Below are positions 1 through 5,554 of a stretch of 12,968 nucleotides of DNA, in pieces. This DNA is from Chloroflexota bacterium. Its GTDB lineage: Bacteria; Chloroflexota; Dehalococcoidia; GIF9; UBA5629. The translations under genes and the position numbers were made by a program. Location: NCBI GenBank assembly GCA_016875975.1, contig VGOF01000022.1:1-12968 (forward strand), read 5' to 3'. The stretch's first letter is position 1, and each line of letters opens with the position of its first letter. Below the pieces are notes generated by a model that had not been told where the DNA came from, did no database searches, and worked only from the letters and a program-made list of their open reading frames with translations.

Positions 1-23
1 AGTATAACACACGGCTCATATGT

Positions 24-86
24 GCGTCGCTCGTCGTTGCAAGTTGCAGGATGCAAGTTTCAAGTTGCAAGTAGCCCTTAGTTGTC
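24..86. repeat. Imperfect heptamer array, TGCAAGT type
   Basis: The sequence falls into 7-base units in one phase. Three units are exactly TGCAAGT (38-44, 52-58, 66-72), with one- or two-base variants TGCAGGA and TTCAAGT between them. The array is led by units of the TCGTCGT kind. The decamer at 41-50 (AAGTTGCAGG) recurs as its exact reverse complement at 447-456, so this array and the one at 379-462 face each other. There are no spacers, so it is not a CRISPR. Function unknown. Confidence 0.7.
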
Positions 87-89
87 CCC

Positions 90-345
90 GATTGCATCGG
101 GGCGACGTGGCAATCTCCTCCTGTCATTCTGACCCTGAACGATAGTGAAGGGGAAGAATCTCATAGTCCTTACCTCAGCCGTGAGATTGCTTCGCTTCGC
201 CCGCAATGACGAAAGAGGCTGTCATTGCGAGGCACGAAGTGCCGTGGCAATCTCCTTGTTGACTCCTCGACTGTGAGATTGCTTCGCTGCCTGCCACGCT
301 TCGCTCGCAGCTTCGGCTCGCAATGACAGGGGGAAGGAACGCAAT
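90..345. repeat. Cluster of dispersed palindromic repeat fragments
   Basis: Several copies and half-copies of two related elements lie here. One carries GTCATTGCGAG at one end and its complement CTCGCAATGAC at the other, with GGCAATCTC or GAGATTGC blocks inside (about 182-328). The other begins GTCATTCTGA and includes GTGAAGGGGAAGAATCT (about 123-162). The 20 bases at 98-117 recur exactly, inverted, at 11159-11178, and the second element has relatives at 12869-12940. The inverted ends mean transcripts could fold into long hairpins. Such REP-like elements have no transposase of their own; what moves them is not visible here. Confidence 0.7.
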
Positions 346-378
346 GACAGCGGAAAAAAGTTCGCAACGACGGTTGCT

Positions 379-462
379 GACTGCCGACTGCCGACTATTG
401 ACTGCCGACAGCCTGTTGCCTCACGGCTGTTGCCTCTCTCTTGCAACCTGCAACTTAAAGCT
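379..462. repeat. Heptamer array, GACTGCC and TGCAACC types
   Basis: Twelve consecutive 7-base units hold one phase. The first five are GACTGCC or close variants (379-413). Then come units of the TGTTGCC kind (414-420 and 428-434), and finally TGCAACC and TGCAACT (442-455). The word thus drifts along the array while the period stays fixed. It ends about 35 bases before the -10 box of the DUF47 gene. Confidence 0.75.
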
Positions 463-493
463 GGACATTTTGGTGGCAAGCAACGCCCGAGTT

Positions 494-502
494 TGCTATA
501 AT
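494..502 (+). promoter_or_regulatory. Extended -10 promoter for the DUF47/PiT pair
   Basis: A perfect TATAAT lies at 497-502 preceded by TGC, giving an extended -10. The region 17 bases upstream (474-479, TGGCAA) is a poor -35, which an extended -10 can compensate for. Transcription would start near 509, leaving a leader of about 75 bases before the TTG start at 584. Confidence 0.6.
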
Positions 503-583
503 ACAGCTTGGCTCTGAGCCATCTCGCCTTGAACAAAATCCACATGGTTTCAACCACTAGCCAGAGCACGCAGGAGGTGCCAA

Positions 584-1213
584 TTGGCTAAGTTTCAGTT
601 TTTTCCCAGAGAAGCAGGCTTCTATGACCTGTTTGAGAAAAGCGCCGGCAACCTGGTGGTAGCCGCAGGCAAACTGGCTGACCTCTTCGACGACTATACT
701 GACGTTGAGGCCAAGGTGAAGCGCATCAAAGCCCTGGAGCACGAGGGCGATTCCATTACCCACGAGATAATGCAGAACCTGCACCGCACCTTTGTAACAC
801 CAATCGACCGCGAGGATATAGCTCTGCTCTGCCAGCGACTTGACGATGTCATGGACTTCATAGATGGTGCCGCCAAGCGGACCCTTCTCTACCGCGTCAG
901 CGAACCGACAGGAAGGGCCAAAGAGTTGGCTTCCATCATTCTCAGGATAACCTACAAGTTGAACGAGATTATGCCGCTTTTGCGCCGCGGCTCGCGGTAC
1001 AAAGAGATACTGACTCAGTGCGTGGAGATAAACCGACTGGAGAACGAGGCTGATGAGGTGCTGCACGCCGCCCTGGTTGACCTTTTTGACAACAATAAAA
1101 ACGTGCTTGACATCATCAAGTGGCGCGAGATTTATGAGCACCTGGAGAGCGCCACTGACCGCGGTGAAGATGTAGCCAACGTACTGGAAGCTGTAGTACT
1201 GAAGCATGCCTGA
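584..1213 (+). CDS. DUF47 family PhoU-like protein (Pit accessory protein)
   Basis: A 209-residue, all-helical protein of the DUF47 (PhoU-like, TIGR00153-type) family, usually encoded beside PiT phosphate transporters and thought to modulate their activity or metal-phosphate handling. Acidic metal-binding-type motifs of the PhoU fold are visible: EHEGD (52-56), DDVMDFID (87-94), ENEADE (153-158) and DRGED (192-196), which suggests a duplicated three-helix bundle. The length is normal for the family. It has no signal peptide and should be cytoplasmic. The start is TTG at 584, placed 6 bases after a strong AGGAGG (572-577). Its last 8 bases overlap the PiT start, indicating translational coupling. 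The family assignment is firm; the regulatory role is inferred from context. Confidence 0.9.
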   Translation: MAKFQFFPREAGFYDLFEKSAGNLVVAAGKLADLFDDYTDVEAKVKRIKALEHEGDSITHEIMQNLHRTFVTPIDREDIALLCQRLDDVMDFIDGAAKRTLLYRVSEPTGRAKELASIILRITYKLNEIMPLLRRGSRYKEILTQCVEINRLENEADEVLHAALVDLFDNNKNVLDIIKWREIYEHLESATDRGEDVANVLEAVVLKHA

Positions 1214-2201
1214 AGGCATAATAGCCCTGCTCCCTGTTTTGCTGCTGGTGCTGGCAGCAGAGTTCGTCAACGGCTGGACTGACAGCCCCAATGCCATTGC
1301 CACTGTGGTCTCCACGCGCGTCCTCTCGCCGGCACAGGCGGTCACCATGGCGGCTGTGCTCAATATCCTGGGCGCTATAGCCACCGGCACCGCCGTAGCC
1401 ACCACCATAGGCAAAGGCTTTGTTGTGCCCGAGATTATCAGCCCTTCGGTAGTAGCCACAGCCATGCTCACCATCATCATCTGGAGCACGGTTGCCTGGC
1501 GCTTCGGCATCCCCACCAGCGAGAGCCATGAGCTGGTTGCCGCGCTCACCGGCGCCGCCTTTGCCGTGGGCGGGACATCTGTGCTGCTGGTGGAAGGATG
1601 GCAGAAGGTGCTCATCGGCATCGGCTTTTCCACTTTCCTCGGCTTCTCGCTGAGCATACTATTGATGACTATACTCTACTGGACGCTTAGGCGGGTCAGC
1701 CTGAGGAGAGTGCGAGACAGCTTCGGCAAGCTGCAGATATTGTCCGCCGCCTTCATGGCTTTCAGCCATGGCAGCAATGATGGGCAGAAGTTCATGGGAG
1801 TCTTCGCCCTGGCGCTGGTGCTGGGCGGCGTCATGCCCGAGTTCCACGTGCCCTTGTGGATTATCCTGGTCTGCGGCGTGGTAATGGGCCTGGGCACCGC
1901 CGTGGGAGGCTGGCGGATTATACGCACCATGGGCTTCAAGTTGACCAAGCTGGAGCCGGTGAACGGCTTCGCCGCCGAAACATCCGCAGGGCTGGCAATT
2001 CTGCTGGCTTCGCGCTTCGGCATCCCGCTGAGCACCACGCACTGCATCAACACCTCCATCATGGGCGTCGGCGCCACCAAGCGCCTCTCCGCAGTGCGCT
2101 GGGGCGTGGCTAAAGACATGGTCCTCACCTGGATATTCACCTTCCCCGTCTGTGCCTTCCTGGGCTGGGCACTAGAATCGGTACTGCAGACCATCCTGTA
2201 A
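1206..2201 (+). CDS. PiT family inorganic phosphate transporter
   Basis: A 331-residue integral membrane protein of the PiT (Pho-4) family, which imports inorganic phosphate, usually as a metal-phosphate complex, driven by an ion gradient. Both halves of the internal duplication carry the signatures: NGWTDSPNAIATVVSTR (22-38) with SESHELVAALTGAAF (105-119) in the first, and FSHGSNDGQKFMG (186-198) with PLSTTHCINTSIMGVGATKR (274-293) in the second. Many hydrophobic segments lie between them. The length fits the short bacterial members. The ATG sits inside the end of the upstream DUF47 gene (ATGCCTGA), so the two are co-translated; its own Shine-Dalgarno is weak. It could be named pit, but family members are not distinguished here. 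Confidence 0.93.
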   Translation: MPEGIIALLPVLLLVLAAEFVNGWTDSPNAIATVVSTRVLSPAQAVTMAAVLNILGAIATGTAVATTIGKGFVVPEIISPSVVATAMLTIIIWSTVAWRFGIPTSESHELVAALTGAAFAVGGTSVLLVEGWQKVLIGIGFSTFLGFSLSILLMTILYWTLRRVSLRRVRDSFGKLQILSAAFMAFSHGSNDGQKFMGVFALALVLGGVMPEFHVPLWIILVCGVVMGLGTAVGGWRIIRTMGFKLTKLEPVNGFAAETSAGLAILLASRFGIPLSTTHCINTSIMGVGATKRLSAVRWGVAKDMVLTWIFTFPVCAFLGWALESVLQTIL

Positions 2202-2202
2202 C

Positions 2203-2258
2203 GTCCGTGATGCGTGATTAGTGGCTATCGACTGCCGATTGTCGACCGTCAACAGAGT
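2203..2258. repeat. Heptamer array directly after the PiT stop codon
   Basis: Eight 7-base units begin one base after the TAA at 2199-2201. Early units end in GTG (2203-2223), then units ending in TCG or CCG follow (2224-2244), including ACTGCCG, the same word as in the array at 379-413 in another phase. The array separates the PiT gene from the promoter of the terminase group. I see no terminator hairpin here. Confidence 0.65.
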
Positions 2259-2270
2259 GACAACTTTTCC

Positions 2271-2299
2271 TTGTTTTCCTAGAACACGCGTGCTAGCAT
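2271..2299 (+). promoter_or_regulatory. Putative promoter of the terminase group
   Basis: TTGTTT (2271-2276), a 17-base gap and TAGCAT (2294-2299) preceded by TGC give an extended -10 arrangement. Transcription would start near 2306, only about 4 bases before the ATG at 2310, so the first gene would be essentially leaderless. This agrees with its lack of a Shine-Dalgarno. The boxes match consensus only in part. Confidence 0.4.
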
Positions 2300-2309
2300 T
2301 ATCCCTGCC

Positions 2310-2447
2310 ATGGCGAAGTTACTGAAAGTGGCATTGGAGCAACAGAAATATGACCTGGCGGCCCATATCCTGGTCTATGGGCTGGTGAAGGCCAAGCACG
2401 ATGGTAGAAAGCAAAGAGGAAAAAGGCCGAAAACGCGGCTTCTATAG
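2310..2447 (+). CDS. 45-residue conserved-looking small protein
   Basis: ATG at 2310 to TAG at 2445-2447 encodes a small basic protein beginning MAKLLKVALEQQKYDLAAHI and ending in a Lys/Arg-rich tail (residues 33-45). Residues 3-28 form a plausible amphipathic helix. I do not recognise a family. Support for coding is a sensible protein composition and position: it runs 47 bases into the following gene in another frame, the tight arrangement of a co-expressed pair. There is no Shine-Dalgarno; a promoter ending at 2299 would make it leaderless. It might be a small nucleic-acid-binding partner of the terminase group (inference). The main doubt is its short length. Confidence 0.6.
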   Translation: MAKLLKVALEQQKYDLAAHILVYGLVKAKHDGRKQRGKRPKTRLL

Positions 2448-2727
2448 TTATGCGCTGGACGAGGCTGAGCAGGTTGAATTGGAGGAGGCCAGGGGGATAG
2501 AGGGCCTGGACGAAGAAATAGCCATGCTACGCCTCAGGCTCAGGGAGATACTGGTCACCGAACCGGAGAGGCTTGACCTTCACCTCAGGATGGCAGAGGT
2601 TATTGCCCGCATGGTGAAGACGCGCTACCACATCAGCAAGGAACAGAAAAAATCCCTGAAACAGGCCATCGCCAAGGTACTCACCGAGATAGCCATACCG
2701 CTGGGCGTCAAAGCACTGGTCAAGTAG
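2401..2727 (+). CDS. 108-residue helical protein upstream of terminase
   Basis: A charged, helical, cytoplasmic protein of unknown function. The basic N-terminus (1-12) leads into GFYSYALDEAEQVELEEARG (13-32), then helices at about 35-52, 57-75 and 80-97. There is no membrane segment and no obvious helix-turn-helix. An in-frame stop at 2386-2388 means ATG 2401 is the first available start; it lies inside the 45-residue gene, so the two are probably translationally coupled. Its place just before a TerL-type gene is where a small terminase subunit normally sits, and the size is at the small end for one, so a TerS-like role is possible but rests on position only. The gene is probably real, since it is helix-compatible throughout and syntenic. 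Confidence 0.7.
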   Translation: MVESKEEKGRKRGFYSYALDEAEQVELEEARGIEGLDEEIAMLRLRLREILVTEPERLDLHLRMAEVIARMVKTRYHISKEQKKSLKQAIAKVLTEIAIPLGVKALVK

Positions 2728-2769
2728 TCCGCTCGTCGCTCGTCACTATTCACCAGCCGATAGTTGCAA
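2728..2769. repeat. Heptamer array between the 108-residue gene and terL
   Basis: Six 7-base units begin at the base after the stop codon at 2725-2727, including GTCGCTC (2735-2741) and GTTGCAA (2763-2769). The words are those of the arrays at 24-86 and 12754-12795. The array occupies nearly the whole 52-base gap before the terminase ATG and provides no Shine-Dalgarno. Confidence 0.6.
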
Positions 2770-2779
2770 CCGAAACAAC

Positions 2780-4150
2780 ATGCAGCTTCGACCATATCAA
2801 CAGGAGGTAGCCCGCACCGTTCTGCACAGCATTCAGGGCAACCTGGGCCTGACCTTCTCCGTGGAAATCGCCCGCCAGGGAGGCAAAAACGAACTGTCGG
2901 CGCACCTCGAAGTTCTGCTGCTCACCATGCACATGGCTGCCGGCGGCAGTTCCATCAAGTGCTCGCCTACCTTCAAGCCCCAGACCATAATCTCCATGAG
3001 CAGGCTGAAGGAGAGGTTGAACGATTTTGGCTTTGCCGGCCTATGGGTGACCGAGGCAGGCTACATACTACGGCTGGGCAATGCCAGGCAAATCTTCCTC
3101 TCTGCCGACGAATCGGCAGCGGTAGTAGGCCACACTGCAGACATCCTGCTGGAGATAGACGAATCTCAGGATGTGGCCAGGGACAAATACACCAAGGAGT
3201 TCCGGCCCATGGCCTCGGCCTCCAACGCCACTACCGTCCACTACGGCACCACCTGGGACGACGCCACCCTGCTGGAAGAGGTGAAGCAGACCAACCTGGA
3301 GCTAGAGAAAAAAGATGGCATCAAACGCCATTTCCGCTACGATTGGCTGGAAATCAGCAAGTACAACCCTCATTATCAGGCCTTCGTGGAAGCGGAGCGG
3401 CAGAGGCTGGGCGAAGACCATCCCCTGTTCCGCACTCAATATGCCTTGCTGCCAATACGCAGCGGAGGAGGATTCCTCACCAGCCAGCAGATAGCCCAGA
3501 TGATGGGCAGGCATAGTCGCCTGCACTGCCCCCAACAACCAGGAATATTTGTAGCCGGTATCGACTTCGCTGGAGAGTCAGAGCAGCTTGAAGATGAGGT
3601 GTTGACCCGCCCGGGACGAGATGCCACAGTCATCACCATCGCCCAGGTATTGACCCCTGGAGCAAACTCTCCCTACACGGAGCCGCTGATTCATGTTTTG
3701 GAGCACTATGCCTGGGTGGGCCAGAACCACGCCGCTCTCTACCCGCAAATGGTGGACATACTGAAAAACGTGTGGAACTGCAGGTGTGTGGTGGCAGACG
3801 CCACCGGTATCGGCGAGCCTATCGCCAGTTTCCTCCGCCGCTCCCTGGGCAACAAAATCGTCCCCTTCAAATTCACGCAGAAAAGCAAGTCGGAGCTGGG
3901 CTTCGACCTCCTGGCTGCGGTGAACTCGGGCAGGCTGAAGCTATACCGACAGGATGGTTCAGAAGAGTACCGCCAGGTATTATCTGAACTGGAAAGGGCT
4001 AGGGGCACTTACCGCCCGAATCAGACGCTTAATTTCTTCGTGGACGCAGCCGATGGGCACGATGACTACCTGATGAGCCTGGCCCTGGCGGTGCATGCCG
4101 CCGGCAGATGCCAGCCCCGCATAGCTAAAGGGCAGTCCCACAACCCCTAG
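2780..4150 (+). CDS. Terminase large subunit-like ATPase/nuclease (orphan)
   Basis: A 456-residue TerL-type protein, the motor that pumps and cuts DNA in tailed phages and gene transfer agents. The ATPase domain has a Q-motif-like LRPYQ (3-7), a variant Walker A ARQGGKN (31-37), Walker B ILLEIDE (122-128) with catalytic Glu128, and a coupling motif HYGTTWD (154-160). The RNase H-like nuclease domain has GIDFAGE (260-266, Asp262), VVADATG (337-343, Asp340) and DGHDD (425-429). All key residues are present, so both activities should be intact, and the length is normal. ATG 2780 lacks a Shine-Dalgarno; the frame is open upstream but offers no other start in the gap. No other virion genes are in the window. 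It may be a prophage remnant, part of a gene transfer agent split over the genome, or a domesticated motor; I cannot choose. Confidence 0.88.
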   Translation: MQLRPYQQEVARTVLHSIQGNLGLTFSVEIARQGGKNELSAHLEVLLLTMHMAAGGSSIKCSPTFKPQTIISMSRLKERLNDFGFAGLWVTEAGYILRLGNARQIFLSADESAAVVGHTADILLEIDESQDVARDKYTKEFRPMASASNATTVHYGTTWDDATLLEEVKQTNLELEKKDGIKRHFRYDWLEISKYNPHYQAFVEAERQRLGEDHPLFRTQYALLPIRSGGGFLTSQQIAQMMGRHSRLHCPQQPGIFVAGIDFAGESEQLEDEVLTRPGRDATVITIAQVLTPGANSPYTEPLIHVLEHYAWVGQNHAALYPQMVDILKNVWNCRCVVADATGIGEPIASFLRRSLGNKIVPFKFTQKSKSELGFDLLAAVNSGRLKLYRQDGSEEYRQVLSELERARGTYRPNQTLNFFVDAADGHDDYLMSLALAVHAAGRCQPRIAKGQSHNP

Positions 4151-4234
4151 CCACCAGTCGTAAGTTGTACTATTGCTGCCGACCATCGACCGGAAGCTAG
4201 TGCCTGCTGCCTCGCGCCTGTTGCCTACTGCTTA
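4151..4234. repeat. Heptamer array directly after the terminase stop codon
   Basis: Twelve 7-base units start at the base after the TAG at 4148-4150. The first half contains words such as CCGACCA and TCGACCG (4179-4192). The second half is of the kind GTGCCTG, CTGCCTC (4200-4213), TTGCCTA (4221-4227). Three consecutive + strand genes thus end in an array beginning within one base of the stop codon. Confidence 0.65.
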
Positions 4235-4244
4235 TTACAATACC

Positions 4245-4281
4245 AAAAGGAGAGGAGAGGACTCTTGTCCTCTCCTCTCTT
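4245..4281 (-). terminator. Strong hairpin terminator of the - strand tubulin gene
   Basis: The arms 4250-4262 and 4267-4279 pair over 13 perfect base pairs, extended by a G-T and an A-T pair, around a TCTT loop. On the - strand the hairpin is followed by TTTT (AAAA at 4245-4248), as in an intrinsic terminator. It starts one base beyond the tubulin gene stop codon. It also faces + strand transcription arriving from terL, but with a poor U-run on that side, so it would end that transcript less efficiently. Confidence 0.85.
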
Positions 4282-4282
4282 G

Positions 4283-5470
4283 CTATCCATTGAACAGGGA
4301 TGCTAGATGAGACTGGGCAGGCTCTTGGCTGCGTCTTCCATATCGCGCAGGCGTCCAGCGCTCCTTCTGGGTAGCAGCAAAGGCTGAAGCCCTATCATAG
4401 TAGTCTCTCACCTTCTGTACGAAGGCTAACTGGGAGAAGATGATGGTCACTGAAACATCCTCTCCGCCTCTGGGGAAGTCGCCAGCGCGAATAACTGCAT
4501 TCTCGGCCAGCTCCCGAAGATAATCACCCAGACCTTTGGCTATATCCATGGTCATATCTCTGGCCGGTGCAGCCAGCAGATAGAGCGCCCTGCCAGCATC
4601 TTCAGGGCTGACGCCAACGGAGAGTTCGCTCACTGCAGCATCCATAGCCTGCATAGCCCTCAGGCTCTCAGCGCCCTTCTCTTTATAGTGGTCTCTGGAT
4701 ACGTTCCAGGGAAGGCGAAATCCCCGCGGAATACCTGCGGCACCGGCGCCTATAGCCGTCCAGCCGTCGAGCGATTGCATGATATCGCCAGCATCCAGCG
4801 TCTTGGCACCAACGTACTTGAACCTGGTTATCTCGCCTGCACACATCATGTCATACCAGGGGAAAGCTATCTGAGCGTTTATTCGCTGCAGATTCATAGA
4901 CAGGCTAGCATCTTTCCTGACATACCGCTGGTTATCCGCCAGGAAGACCGCATCTGCCACGGCTTGTATGGACTTGAGGCAGGTGGCCGTGTTGTATACA
5001 CTTCTAAGCTCAGCCATCTCCTCGTGCTCGAAGGGCAGCACCACCAGCGCATAGACCGGTTTGCCTACGTAGCGCTCCTTCAGCATCTGGGCGATTACCG
5101 AGATAGCCCCAGAGCCGGTGCCGCCAGCTCCGCCGGCGACGAGCAGGAAGGCATGAGTCTGGTAAAAATTAGGCGCCGTTCTCACGGCATCTATTACTTT
5201 GTCTCCGTCTTCCCTGGCCAGCTCTGCGCCCATCTCGTTCACTTTGCCCACGCCGTGCCCCCAGGTCTTGCGCCCACCGATTAGAATGCGGTGCATATAG
5301 TCCGAGCTGATATTGGATAGACCTGTAAGGTCAGTCTGGTCGGTGTTCACAGCAAAAGTGCCGGTCAGTATGTTGATTCCCCACTGAGCACGCGCCTTCT
5401 TATTCAGGGCGACAAATTGGTCAGCAACTCGGGAGCCACACTGCCCTAGCCCGATTACCAATAATCTCAT
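4283..5470 (-). CDS. Tubulin/FtsZ superfamily GTPase, non-canonical (CetZ-like)
   Basis: A 395-residue cytoplasmic GTPase of the tubulin/FtsZ superfamily, whose members polymerise into filaments. Visible are the N-terminal GLGQCG nucleotide loop (7-12), VNTDQTDL (41-48), the G-box GGAGGTGSG (113-121), and a T7-type loop KTLDAGD (223-229). The T7 loop keeps both aspartates of the FtsZ NxDxxD pattern (Asp226, Asp229), so head-to-tail GTP hydrolysis looks feasible. It differs from canonical FtsZ in the G-box (GGAGGTGSG rather than GGGTGTG) and lacks the usual FtsZ C-terminal conserved peptide; the tail from about 370 is Arg/Gln-rich. GAGGAG (5477-5482) lies 6 bases before the ATG. A cytoskeletal role in shape or surface organisation is an inference; whether it replaces or supplements FtsZ cannot be told here. 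Confidence 0.88.
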   Translation of the reverse strand: MRLLVIGLGQCGSRVADQFVALNKKARAQWGINILTGTFAVNTDQTDLTGLSNISSDYMHRILIGGRKTWGHGVGKVNEMGAELAREDGDKVIDAVRTAPNFYQTHAFLLVAGGAGGTGSGAISVIAQMLKERYVGKPVYALVVLPFEHEEMAELRSVYNTATCLKSIQAVADAVFLADNQRYVRKDASLSMNLQRINAQIAFPWYDMMCAGEITRFKYVGAKTLDAGDIMQSLDGWTAIGAGAAGIPRGFRLPWNVSRDHYKEKGAESLRAMQAMDAAVSELSVGVSPEDAGRALYLLAAPARDMTMDIAKGLGDYLRELAENAVIRAGDFPRGGEDVSVTIIFSQLAFVQKVRDYYDRASAFAATQKERWTPARYGRRSQEPAQSHLASLFNG

Positions 5471-5514
5471 AGTTAACTCCTCGCTTTCCGTTCGTCAAAC
5501 GGTTACCTTTCAAA

Positions 5515-5543
5515 ATCTTAAGTGATAGTACCCCTTTTGTCAA
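5515..5543 (-). promoter_or_regulatory. Sigma-70-type promoter of the tubulin-like gene
   Basis: On the - strand a perfect TTGACA (5538-5543), a 17-base gap and TAAGAT (5515-5520) lie in the 84-base gap upstream of the gene. Transcription would start near 5508, leaving a leader of about 38 bases. A small inverted repeat, CCGTT at 5488-5492 and AACGG at 5498-5502, lies inside that leader. Confidence 0.6.
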
Positions 5544-5554
5544 GTTCGTCGTAT

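Larger units (their letters stand above)
1..583. other. Repeat-rich intergenic region without a supportable gene
   Basis: I see no gene in this stretch. It consists of two 7-base-period arrays (about 24-79 and 379-462), a block of dispersed palindromic repeat fragments (about 90-345), and the promoter and leader of the DUF47 gene. Open frames here translate into low-complexity Cys/His/Arg-rich peptides typical of translated dispersed repeats. They have no ribosome binding site and no family resemblance. Confidence 0.75.

Noticed and set aside
24..462. Possible CRISPR array because of repeated short units
   Set aside because: Units are 7 bases, contiguous, without unique spacers, and no cas genes are present.
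170..569. Open frames of 64-115 codons on both strands in the left intergenic region
   Set aside because: They are translations of dispersed palindromes and heptamer arrays, with skewed composition and no ribosome binding site.
557..1657. A 366-codon - strand frame
   Set aside because: It lies antisense to the DUF47 and PiT genes, which have clear family motifs; the translation has no coherent domain.
2764..3516. A 250-codon + strand frame overlapping terminase
   Set aside because: It is an out-of-frame reading of the terminase gene, Gln/Arg/His/Pro-rich as expected from a shifted frame.
4688..5284. A 198-codon + strand frame
   Set aside because: It is antisense to the tubulin-like gene, has no ribosome binding site and no recognisable domain.
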